Assembly: GCA_049315325.1 (NCBI GenBank)
Contig: JBMOKJ010000003.1
Coordinates: forward strand, 124,001 to 188,000
Length of the DNA: 64,000 bases
DNA from: CAXXIC01 sp049315325
GTDB taxonomy: Bacteria; Bacteroidota; Bacteroidia; Bacteroidales; UBA7332
Direction of reading: 5' to 3'
Below, one piece after another: positions 8,327 through 15,281 of this stretch (position 1 is its first letter; each line of letters starts with the position of its first letter). The notes beneath the pieces were generated by a model. It did no database searches, was not told the DNA's origin, and worked only from the letters and a program-made list of their open reading frames with translations. The translations under genes were made by a program, and so were the position numbers.

Positions 8327-9778
8327 ATGAAAAAGCCACATCTACTTCTCTTTCTTCTTGCATTCGCAACGTCTGTTTTTGCTCACGATTATCAATTGGT
8401 TAGGTCTGATCGAGTGTGTATGTATCAGTTTGTGTATGGTAATACTGATCTAAATAAGTATGTGGGGTTGCGCATCGATTCTGTAAAACAGATTGGCTCA
8501 GATTCATTATTCTATCCTAATATACATTTGCAGCAAAAAGGCTCATATTATCGAATTGATGGTTCGTGGATCGGAAAAAGAGTTGTTGTGAAAGCGAATG
8601 GAGATAATTTTATAATTAATAGCGAAAATGACTCGATTTTGATAAAAACACAATCTGTGCTAAAAGATAGTTGGATTGTTTATAAAAAAAACAATGTGAT
8701 GAAAATTACGGCAGAGGTTACTGGAATTGAGAAAAAGTCGTTTTTAGATATGGAAGATTCAGTGAAAACGATTACTTTTCATGTTTACGACGCATCGATG
8801 CAGCCTATGCCAAATCAATTTGAGGGTTCACAAATAAAGATCAGTAAAAATTTTGGATTGATTGAGTCGCTTCCTTTTTATGCGTTCCCGAATGTAATTT
8901 CTGATAATCAGGTCTTGCATTGTTCATTATCAGGAATGACCAATCCTAAAGTCGGCGTGCAAAATTTGACCGCTGAAGATATTTTTGATTTTCAAGTGGG
9001 GGATGAGTTTCATACAGTATATGCAAAAGGAGTCTCTTTGGGATTTGCAAATAAGGACTCTGTGATGACAATAAATCGCATATTAGAGAGAAGTTCCATT
9101 GGCAATAACATTACTTATAAGATTGATGTGAATGAACGTCATTATCAGTTGGATTGGAGTACACAAGTTATCACCAATGTGGTAAAACAAGATACAATTT
9201 CTATTGATCCGTTTAATATAAAGTTTTCAACTCTGCCAGGCGAAATTAAAGTAATCACAGAGTCTGAAAATGTTCAAAGTGTGAATATGTATGCTGATAA
9301 TAGTAAGTCTTTTCGCTCGATGTATTTGGTAAATTCTGGTTCAGGTAATTGGTCAGAGGCTATAGTTACGAATGATATGACATGTAGTGATAACGTATAT
9401 TATAAAGGATACGGTGGCCCATATTACAACTGTAAAGGAAGTTTTACGTATGAGAATCGTTCGTTGATTTATTCTAAAAAAGGAGGAGTTGAGACTGGAA
9501 CTAAACTTGTAATTTCGTCAATACCTACGGTTTATATAGAAAACTCTCTCAAGATTTCCTCCACTATCGGTTGTAAAGAGCTGACCGCAAAAATTGCATC
9601 ATCGGAGCTTCCTGCACGTTTGGAGGTATTGAGCGTGAGTGGAACGGTTGTATTCGGCAAATCAATCGATACGGAATCAAGCACCATTTCGTTGCAGTCG
9701 CTTCCTGCAGGGGCATACCTCTATCGGGTACGGGGCGATAATGGAAGAGTGATGGGTGGGAAGTTGATTTTAAAATAA
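8327..9778 (+). CDS. secreted protein of unknown function with T9SS type A sorting domain
   Basis: 483 residues. A signal peptide ends near residue 19 (SVFAHDYQ). The body has no fold I recognise, but its tail of about 75 residues is a type A C-terminal sorting domain: a strand around LEVLSVSG, then SLPAGAYLYRV, then a final GKLILK. This signal sends proteins across the outer membrane by type IX secretion and is usually cleaved when the cargo is attached to the surface. The gene directly downstream (8-bp gap) encodes a paralogue: both mature proteins begin HDYQLVRS, share GMTNPKVGVQNLTA, and end almost identically. They probably form a two-gene operon. Function unknown. Confidence 0.82.
   Translation: MKKPHLLLFLLAFATSVFAHDYQLVRSDRVCMYQFVYGNTDLNKYVGLRIDSVKQIGSDSLFYPNIHLQQKGSYYRIDGSWIGKRVVVKANGDNFIINSENDSILIKTQSVLKDSWIVYKKNNVMKITAEVTGIEKKSFLDMEDSVKTITFHVYDASMQPMPNQFEGSQIKISKNFGLIESLPFYAFPNVISDNQVLHCSLSGMTNPKVGVQNLTAEDIFDFQVGDEFHTVYAKGVSLGFANKDSVMTINRILERSSIGNNITYKIDVNERHYQLDWSTQVITNVVKQDTISIDPFNIKFSTLPGEIKVITESENVQSVNMYADNSKSFRSMYLVNSGSGNWSEAIVTNDMTCSDNVYYKGYGGPYYNCKGSFTYENRSLIYSKKGGVETGTKLVISSIPTVYIENSLKISSTIGCKELTAKIASSELPARLEVLSVSGTVVFGKSIDTESSTISLQSLPAGAYLYRVRGDNGRVMGGKLILK
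9629..9751 (+). repeat. 123-bp direct repeat, copy 1 (T9SS sorting domain)
   Basis: Base-for-base identical to 11,058-11,180. It lies inside the sorting-domain coding region, while flanking coding sequence differs between the two genes. Confidence 0.95.
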
Positions 9779-9785
9779 CATTATT

Positions 9786-11207
9786 ATGAGAAAAATTTGG
9801 TCTTTAATTTTTATTTTAGGTTGTATCTGTGCTCTTTTTGCACACGATTATCAATTGGTTAGGTCGAATCGAGTGTGTATGTATCAACAAAATGGATATG
9901 TTGGTTTAAGAATTGACTCGGTAAAATTGCACAATAACGATTTTGTCTTCTACCCAAATGTGAATTTGTTATTCCTGAGAGATACGTTTCGTGTCGATGG
10001 ATCTTGGATTGGGAAAAGAGTGGTTGTGAAATCGAATGGTGATAATTGTTTTATAAATAAAGACGGTGATTCAATTCTATTGAAAACAAAAGCAGTTCTG
10101 AAGGATAGTTGGACTGCATATTCAAAGGGAAATTTATTAATAATAACCGCTGAAGTGACCGGTTATGAAAAAAGTATGTTTCTTGGGTTGGAGGATTCTG
10201 TGAAAACAATTACTTTTCACGTATTTGATGCAACAATGAAGCCAAAGCCAAATGGATATGATGGTAAGCAAATAAAAATCAGTAAACATTATGGAATTGT
10301 TGAATCAAAATCATTCTATATCTTTCCCAATGAGATTGATAACTCTTTTGATCTGAATTTTACTCTTGCTGGAATGACAAATCCAAAAGTTGGTGTTCAG
10401 AATTTGACGGCTAATGATATTTGGGATTATAATGAAGGTGATGAATATCATATTTTAGATGTTCATTCAGATATGTTTGATTCATATATAGATTCAACTT
10501 TTTATATTAATAAGATTGTTAAGCGAGAGCAAAAAGATGATTCGATAACATATTCATTTGATCAAAAATATAAATACGTTTCAATTCGGAAATATCCAAA
10601 CCCAAGTAAAAATATTGAAATAGGGACTCGAAGCTTTAAGTGGAGTCCGTTTTCTGAAAAATCACTTAATCTTTTATCTGGAGAAATTATGATTAGTGAT
10701 TATGATATTTTGGTGACTAGTATGCCGACATTAAATATTAAAATGCAATTTAACCATTTAGTCCAGCCAATTGATTCTGTAACATTTACCTACGGATGTT
10801 GTGAAGATCCACCTGCTCAACCGAGTTTGTATTATCGAGGGTTTGGTGGTTCTTACCGCATGAGCAATTCATTTCCAGATATTCCTCATGCAGTGGTCTA
10901 TTACAAGAAGAACAATGTTGAGTGGGGTAAGAAACTGGTAATTACCGGAATTCAATCTGTCAGAAAAGAAAATTCAATAAGAGTTTCATCCATTATCGCT
11001 CGTAAAGAGTTGATTGCAAATATTGCATCGTCCGAACTTCCTGCACGGTTGGAGCTGTTGAGCGTGAGTGGAACGGTTGTATTCGGCAAATCAATCGATA
11101 CGGAATCAAGCACCATTTCGTTGCAGTCGCTTCCTGCAGGGGCATACCTCTATCGGGTACGGGGCGATAATGGAAGAGTGGTATCAGGGAAGGTGATACT
11201 TAATTAG
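9786..11207 (+). CDS. paralogue of the upstream T9SS cargo protein
   Basis: 473 residues, with a signal peptide followed by HDYQLVRSNRVCMYQ and a T9SS type A sorting domain ending GKVILN. The body is clearly homologous to the upstream gene (shared RVDGSWIGKR-like, DSVKTITFHV and MTNPKVGVQNLTA stretches) but has diverged throughout. By contrast, 123 bp near the 3' end (11,058-11,180) are identical to 9,629-9,751. That suggests recent gene conversion, or exchange of the sorting domain as a cassette. No enzymatic motif is seen; surface adhesion or matrix roles are guesses. Confidence 0.82.
   Translation: MRKIWSLIFILGCICALFAHDYQLVRSNRVCMYQQNGYVGLRIDSVKLHNNDFVFYPNVNLLFLRDTFRVDGSWIGKRVVVKSNGDNCFINKDGDSILLKTKAVLKDSWTAYSKGNLLIITAEVTGYEKSMFLGLEDSVKTITFHVFDATMKPKPNGYDGKQIKISKHYGIVESKSFYIFPNEIDNSFDLNFTLAGMTNPKVGVQNLTANDIWDYNEGDEYHILDVHSDMFDSYIDSTFYINKIVKREQKDDSITYSFDQKYKYVSIRKYPNPSKNIEIGTRSFKWSPFSEKSLNLLSGEIMISDYDILVTSMPTLNIKMQFNHLVQPIDSVTFTYGCCEDPPAQPSLYYRGFGGSYRMSNSFPDIPHAVVYYKKNNVEWGKKLVITGIQSVRKENSIRVSSIIARKELIANIASSELPARLELLSVSGTVVFGKSIDTESSTISLQSLPAGAYLYRVRGDNGRVVSGKVILN
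11058..11180 (+). repeat. 123-bp direct repeat, copy 2 (T9SS sorting domain)
   Basis: Second identical copy, in the same reading frame of the downstream paralogue. Confidence 0.95.
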
Positions 11208-11209
11208 TG

Positions 11210-11250
11210 ACAACAAAAAAGACGGAAAATTTTTCCGTCTTTTTTGTTGT
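11210..11250. terminator. bidirectional terminator between convergent genes
   Basis: Long near-perfect stem ACAACAAAAAAGACGGAAAA / TTTTCCGTCTTTTTTGTTGT. It has A and T runs on both sides and can serve the T9SS pair (plus) and the membrane protein gene (minus). Confidence 0.85.
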
Positions 11251-11269
11251 CATTAGGTTTCTTATGCGT

Positions 11270-11932
11270 CTATTGTTGCAATGAATGTTTTTTAATAAGT
11301 GCTTTCCATAGGCGCGGAAAAATAACTTCAAATTTAATCTTTTGGTTATCAAACCTTATGCCAGTGGGAAGACCAAGGCAATAGGTGTATTTGACATTGT
11401 TTGCAATCTCATTCAATGAAAATTCATATTGCGAACGACCTCTGTTGTTCTCAATAAAAATAATTCGTCTGTTAGTGAGGATAAACCGACCACTTTTTCG
11501 GTATCGCTCAATTCGCACATTTCCAGAAATAGATGCCACCTCTACTTCATCTTTTTTGAAAGCAATCCGTGTTTTGCTCTTTAGATCTCTATATCTGAAG
11601 TATAGGAGAGTACCCAAAGAGAGATTACCAAGAAGAGTTGAAATTATTAAATCTTGAATAAAATGGTCGTAATTATGAAAATCGACTAAAATAGTGTGTT
11701 GAAAGAAAATGAAAATACCAAATAACGTGCCGAAAATCCAATATCGGAATTTCAAAATTAAAATAGAGAGATTCAATAAAGTAAAAAATAAGGTCACGAA
11801 AACCCCACTTATCAATACAACTAAGAATGACTGTATTAGCTCGTTAGATTGTAATTTGGTAAAATACACTCCTCCCGATAGAACGACAATAATTAATGGT
11901 GCAATAGTATATTGAAAAATATTTTTAAACAT
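11270..11932 (-). CDS. membrane protein with C-terminal PH/GRAM-like domain
   Basis: 220 residues. The first half has about four hydrophobic helices (roughly residues 10-115). The second half, after a basic RYRDLKSKTR segment, carries the pattern IERYRKSGRFILTNRRIIFIE near residues 145-165, typical of bacterial PH/GRAM-like domains that fold against the inner membrane face. I cannot name a family with certainty. The gene is monocistronic, convergent with the T9SS pair, and starts at an ATG at 11932. Function unknown; a membrane-associated sensor or scaffold is an inference. Confidence 0.6.
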   Translation of the reverse strand: MFKNIFQYTIAPLIIVVLSGGVYFTKLQSNELIQSFLVVLISGVFVTLFFTLLNLSILILKFRYWIFGTLFGIFIFFQHTILVDFHNYDHFIQDLIISTLLGNLSLGTLLYFRYRDLKSKTRIAFKKDEVEVASISGNVRIERYRKSGRFILTNRRIIFIENNRGRSQYEFSLNEIANNVKYTYCLGLPTGIRFDNQKIKFEVIFPRLWKALIKKHSLQQ

Positions 11933-12075
11933 AAAAAGAAGTAATCAATTAGATGTCTATTTAGAAACGTGAAATAGTCCATGTTTGTTTATAAATTCGC
12001 CCGGATTTCGTCAAAAATGCTTTTTTTGTTAACAGCAATTTTAATAAAATCGATTTGAAAATTCTATATGTGAAT

Positions 12076-13206
12076 TTACTTAATTTTAATAATCAATCTG
12101 TCTTCTAAATTTTTCGAGAAGTTATCAGTATGTTTAATCCACGATATAGCCGTAGAGAAACCCCATTTACTCCATCCAAAGCCGGTATAATAGATTGTTT
12201 TTTGGTTTGAATTATAGTTGGTAATGGCTATCGTATGGTTTTTGATGCATTTAATTCGTTCCCATCTTTTTGCTGAAACAATAGCTAAAGCCAATGAACC
12301 ATCTTTAGGAGATTTGGGCTCGAAATAGATGAAATATTTTTTCAAAGGATCTATAACTGTGGAGTCGGAGTTTGGTCGTTTCACTATTCCAGCTGCAACA
12401 CTTATATTTTTTGGAAGTCCGATATACTCTTCTACGATTTTACAAAATTGCGACCCTGCATCAAGAGATATGGTTCGTGACTCAGAAACAGAAGAGCCAC
12501 ATACGTCGAATGGATGGTAAGTTAATTTGAATGTAGTTCGAATTGGTCCATTGTCGAGTGTCTCCTGTTGCTCGAAATTTGATCCAAGGAAAAGCGAATC
12601 GTTTAAATAAGGAGCCATAGCACCAGCACCCAATGTTCGTCCTACTTTGTAGATATCGAGTCCATCACCCCAATCGGTATGGTAACTTCCCTTTCCAGAG
12701 AGTTCTTTTTCGTAACGGAGATTAATAATGGGTTTTTCGGTACGTTTACACCAAATGTCTATTCCATTGCATGGTCCATCAGTTTTGATAAGAGCGGGTC
12801 CATACATCCGAAATGCAACGCGGTCGTTTTCCCAAGCATAATCATCTTTTCGTTCGGGAACGAATCGTCCAAATGTTTTTGATTCGTAGTTTTGTGGCAA
12901 TCCTTTGCGAATCATCACCACACGAGTTTGTTTAGCTGAGAATGAGAGTTGAAAGATAAGTTTTTGAGGTGATTTTCTTTCCTCAAATACAAGTTGGGAT
13001 GGGTATTCTACACCTTTAGAATCTACCACAATCACTTTATCTCCTGTTTTGAGGTGAAGTTTTTGAACAACTATATTCCAGTCTATTTCGACTGTTTCAT
13101 TTTGACGTTCACGGTTAATAGGATTTTTGACCGAAATATCAAGTGCCATTAAAGATAGGTGCGAAAGAAGAAAAAGGACAATTAGAATTGGTGTGTAGTG
13201 TTTCAT
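12076..13206 (-). CDS. DUF4861 family exported protein of the uronate operon
   Basis: 376 residues from the ATG at 13206, which gives a normal signal peptide (MKHYTPILIVLF...SLMALD); another ATG lies 12 bp upstream. The mature protein reads as a beta-rich domain with FGRFVPERKDDYAWENDRVAFRMYGPAL and a GFGWSKWGF segment near the end, which I associate with DUF4861, a family found in pectin and uronate utilisation loci. Its exact role is unestablished; processing of an unsaturated uronic-acid oligosaccharide in the periplasm would fit its neighbours. It follows kduD on the same strand after an 80-bp gap that contains a hairpin. Confidence 0.7.
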   Translation of the reverse strand: MKHYTPILIVLFLLSHLSLMALDISVKNPINRERQNETVEIDWNIVVQKLHLKTGDKVIVVDSKGVEYPSQLVFEERKSPQKLIFQLSFSAKQTRVVMIRKGLPQNYESKTFGRFVPERKDDYAWENDRVAFRMYGPALIKTDGPCNGIDIWCKRTEKPIINLRYEKELSGKGSYHTDWGDGLDIYKVGRTLGAGAMAPYLNDSLFLGSNFEQQETLDNGPIRTTFKLTYHPFDVCGSSVSESRTISLDAGSQFCKIVEEYIGLPKNISVAAGIVKRPNSDSTVIDPLKKYFIYFEPKSPKDGSLALAIVSAKRWERIKCIKNHTIAITNYNSNQKTIYYTGFGWSKWGFSTAISWIKHTDNFSKNLEDRLIIKIK

Positions 13207-13238
13207 TAGTAATAGCATTAGAATATTAAAGAAACTGA

Positions 13239-13269
13239 CTACAAAGGAGATCTACAAACCCCTTTGTAG
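13239..13269 (-). other. intercistronic hairpin between kduD and the DUF4861 gene
   Basis: Stem CTACAAAGG / CCTTTGTAG (9 bp) with a 13-base loop. There is no T tract in the direction of transcription, so it is more likely an RNA-processing or stability element than a full terminator. Confidence 0.5.
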
Positions 13270-13286
13270 CCAATTATAGATGTAGA

Positions 13287-14072
13287 TTAGCTCGGCAATT
13301 TACCCAAATAAGCTAAGATGCCACCATCTACATATAGAACATGCCCGTTTACGAAATCTGAAGCACGCGAAGCCAAGAAAATTGCAGGACCTTGAAGGTC
13401 TTCGGGCGTTCCCCAACGTTCTGCTGGTGTGCGTCCAATGATAAACGAGTTGAATGGATGTCCTGGTTCACGCAATGGTGCTGTTTGTGATGTTGCGATG
13501 TAGCCAGGACCGATGCCGTTTACCTGAATATTGTGCTGAGCCCATTCGCAAGCGAGGTTTTTTGTCAACATTTTCAATCCACCTTTTGCAGCCGCATAAG
13601 CCGAAACAGTTTCGCGACCCAACTCGCTCATCATCGAACAGATGTTGATGATTTTACCAGAACCTTGTGCAATCATACCTGGTGCTACTGCTTTCGACAT
13701 AATAAAAGGACCATTAAGATCTATATCAATTACTTGACGAAAATCAGCAGCTGACATTTCTACCGCTGGAATTCGTTTGATAATACCTGCATTATTAACC
13801 AAGATATCGATTACGCCAACTTCTTCTTTTATTTTTGCAATACCAGCATACACTGCATCTTCGTTTGTAACATCAAACAAGTACCCTTTTGCATCGATTT
13901 CCTTAGATTTGTATTCTTCGATGGCAGCGTCTATGCGGTCTTGATTCAAATCGTTGAAAACGATAGTAGCGCCGGCACCAGCTAAAGCTTCAGCCAAAGC
14001 CATTCCAATTCCATGGGTTGCCCCAGTAATTAAGGCAATTTTGCCTTTCAGAGTGAAAAATTCTTCTAACAT
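13287..14072 (-). CDS. kduD: 2-dehydro-3-deoxy-D-gluconate 5-dehydrogenase (SDR family)
   Basis: 261 residues. A short-chain dehydrogenase that interconverts 2,5-diketo-3-deoxygluconate and 2-keto-3-deoxygluconate with NAD(H), the step after KduI in breakdown of pectin- or glycosaminoglycan-derived unsaturated uronates. Visible are the cofactor loop TGATHGIG (16-23), NNAG (93-96), catalytic Ser146, Tyr159 and Lys163 (SAYAAAKGG), and IGPGYIAT after it. Related SDRs such as gluconate 5-dehydrogenase share these motifs, but the adjacent kduI gene (27 bp upstream, same strand) makes KduD the better call. Confidence 0.92.
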   Translation of the reverse strand: MLEEFFTLKGKIALITGATHGIGMALAEALAGAGATIVFNDLNQDRIDAAIEEYKSKEIDAKGYLFDVTNEDAVYAGIAKIKEEVGVIDILVNNAGIIKRIPAVEMSAADFRQVIDIDLNGPFIMSKAVAPGMIAQGSGKIINICSMMSELGRETVSAYAAAKGGLKMLTKNLACEWAQHNIQVNGIGPGYIATSQTAPLREPGHPFNSFIIGRTPAERWGTPEDLQGPAIFLASRASDFVNGHVLYVDGGILAYLGKLPS

Positions 14073-14099
14073 AATTATTGAGTTTTAGTATTTCGAAAT

Positions 14100-14942
14100 T
14101 TAACGTAAATCGGTGTGTTTGTAGAAATCTTGATCGCTGTAGTCGAGGTTTTCGCCACCCATTCCCCAAACAAAGGTATAGTTGTATGTTGCAGCTGCTG
14201 AGTGAATCGACCACTCTGGAGAAAGAACTGCTTGATCGCCCTTCATCCAAATGTGCCGTGTTTCAGTTGGTTCGCCCATAAAGTGACAAACAGCTTGGCC
14301 TTCTGGCACTTCGAAATAGAAGTAGGCTTCCATTCGACGACTGTGAGTATGTGCCGGCATCGTATTCCAAATGCTTCCGGTTTGCAACTCGGTCATTCCC
14401 ATTTGTAATTGACATGTTTCAATCACTTCACGCACCAACATTTTGTTAATGTTTCTGTGGTTAGCAGTTTGAAGTGAGCCAAGTTCCATTACGATTGCGT
14501 CCGATTTGGTCACTTTCTTGTCGGGGCAGTTTTTGTGAGCAGGGGTAGAGTTGAAATAGAATTTAGCTGGAGTTTCAGAATCGAAGCTTTCGAATGAAAC
14601 ATTTCTGTCGCCAGATCCAAGATACAAAGCTTCCTTGTAATCGAGTTCATAGCTTTCGTCTCCAACTGTCACTTTCCCTTTACCGCCAACATTGAAAATG
14701 CCTAATTCGCGACGATGCAAGAAGAATTTTGCTTTCAGTGGATCGATAGCTTCGAGTGGCAGAACCTCTCCAACTGGTTGAGCTCCTCCAACCACCATTC
14801 TGTCGTACAACGAATAAACCATATTGACTTCATTTGGTGAAAAGATGGTTTCAATCAAGTGCTCTTTTCGAAGGCGAGCTGTATCGTAAGATTTGGCATC
14901 TTGCGGATGCGATGCATAACGTAATTCGTAGTTTGTTTTCAT
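14100..14942 (-). CDS. kduI: 5-dehydro-4-deoxy-D-glucuronate isomerase
   Basis: 280 residues, the full family length. A cupin-fold, zinc-dependent isomerase that converts 5-keto-4-deoxyuronate to 2,5-diketo-3-deoxygluconate in the cytoplasm. The metal ligands are visible as His198, His200 and Glu205 (PAHTHSRRMEAY) and His247 (EWSIHSAA), matching the known ligands of the E. coli enzyme in order and spacing. It is the first gene of kduI-kduD-DUF4861. Upstream lie a -7 box and a LacI-type operator, so the operon is probably repressed until a uronate intermediate appears. No polysaccharide lyase or transporter for this pathway is in the window. Confidence 0.96.
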   Translation of the reverse strand: MKTNYELRYASHPQDAKSYDTARLRKEHLIETIFSPNEVNMVYSLYDRMVVGGAQPVGEVLPLEAIDPLKAKFFLHRRELGIFNVGGKGKVTVGDESYELDYKEALYLGSGDRNVSFESFDSETPAKFYFNSTPAHKNCPDKKVTKSDAIVMELGSLQTANHRNINKMLVREVIETCQLQMGMTELQTGSIWNTMPAHTHSRRMEAYFYFEVPEGQAVCHFMGEPTETRHIWMKGDQAVLSPEWSIHSAAATYNYTFVWGMGGENLDYSDQDFYKHTDLR

Positions 14943-15045
14943 AATTGTCTTTTTTATTTATGTTCAATATTTAATGTTTATTCCAAATAAATATAAAGCA
15001 TATTTACTTGAAATATATGGGATATACTACTTTTATTATTATATT

Positions 15046-15063
15046 TGTGCAATCGGTTGCGCA
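15046..15063. promoter_or_regulatory. LacI-family-type operator upstream of kduI
   Basis: An 18-bp interrupted palindrome, TGTGCAATCGGTTGCGCA, matches its own reverse complement at 14 of 18 positions with a central CG, the classic form of LacI-family operators. It abuts the kduI -7 box (15,062-15,069, minus strand) and would cover the transcription start. Confidence 0.6.
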
Positions 15064-15069
15064 AAGATA
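15062..15069 (-). promoter_or_regulatory. candidate -7 box of the kduI operon
   Basis: The minus strand reads TATCTTTG (TAnnTTTG), about 120 bp upstream of the kduI ATG. No clear -33 TTTG is seen at the standard spacing. It overlaps the operator by two bases. Confidence 0.45.
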
Positions 15070-15189
15070 TGAAATATTTTATATTTGACTATAAATGATA
15101 AAAATATTTATTCAAAAAGGTAATTAGATTTCAAATTTCTTTCGTTTGCACTAAATTTACGATAAATTATTCTATTAGTAAAATTAAGA

Positions 15190-15220
15190 TTTGCCTATTA
15201 GGATGAAAATTATAACTTTG
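15190..15220 (+). promoter_or_regulatory. Bacteroidetes-type promoter of the large lipoprotein operon
   Basis: TTTG (15,190-15,193), exactly 19 bp, then TAACTTTG (15,213-15,220). Both boxes and the spacing match the consensus. Transcription should start near 15,227, about 55 bases before the chosen ATG. Confidence 0.65.
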
Positions 15221-15281
15221 AAGTGAATTTTGGAGACAATTCTGCATAGTTAGCAGATTGAATGTTGATATAACTAAATTG

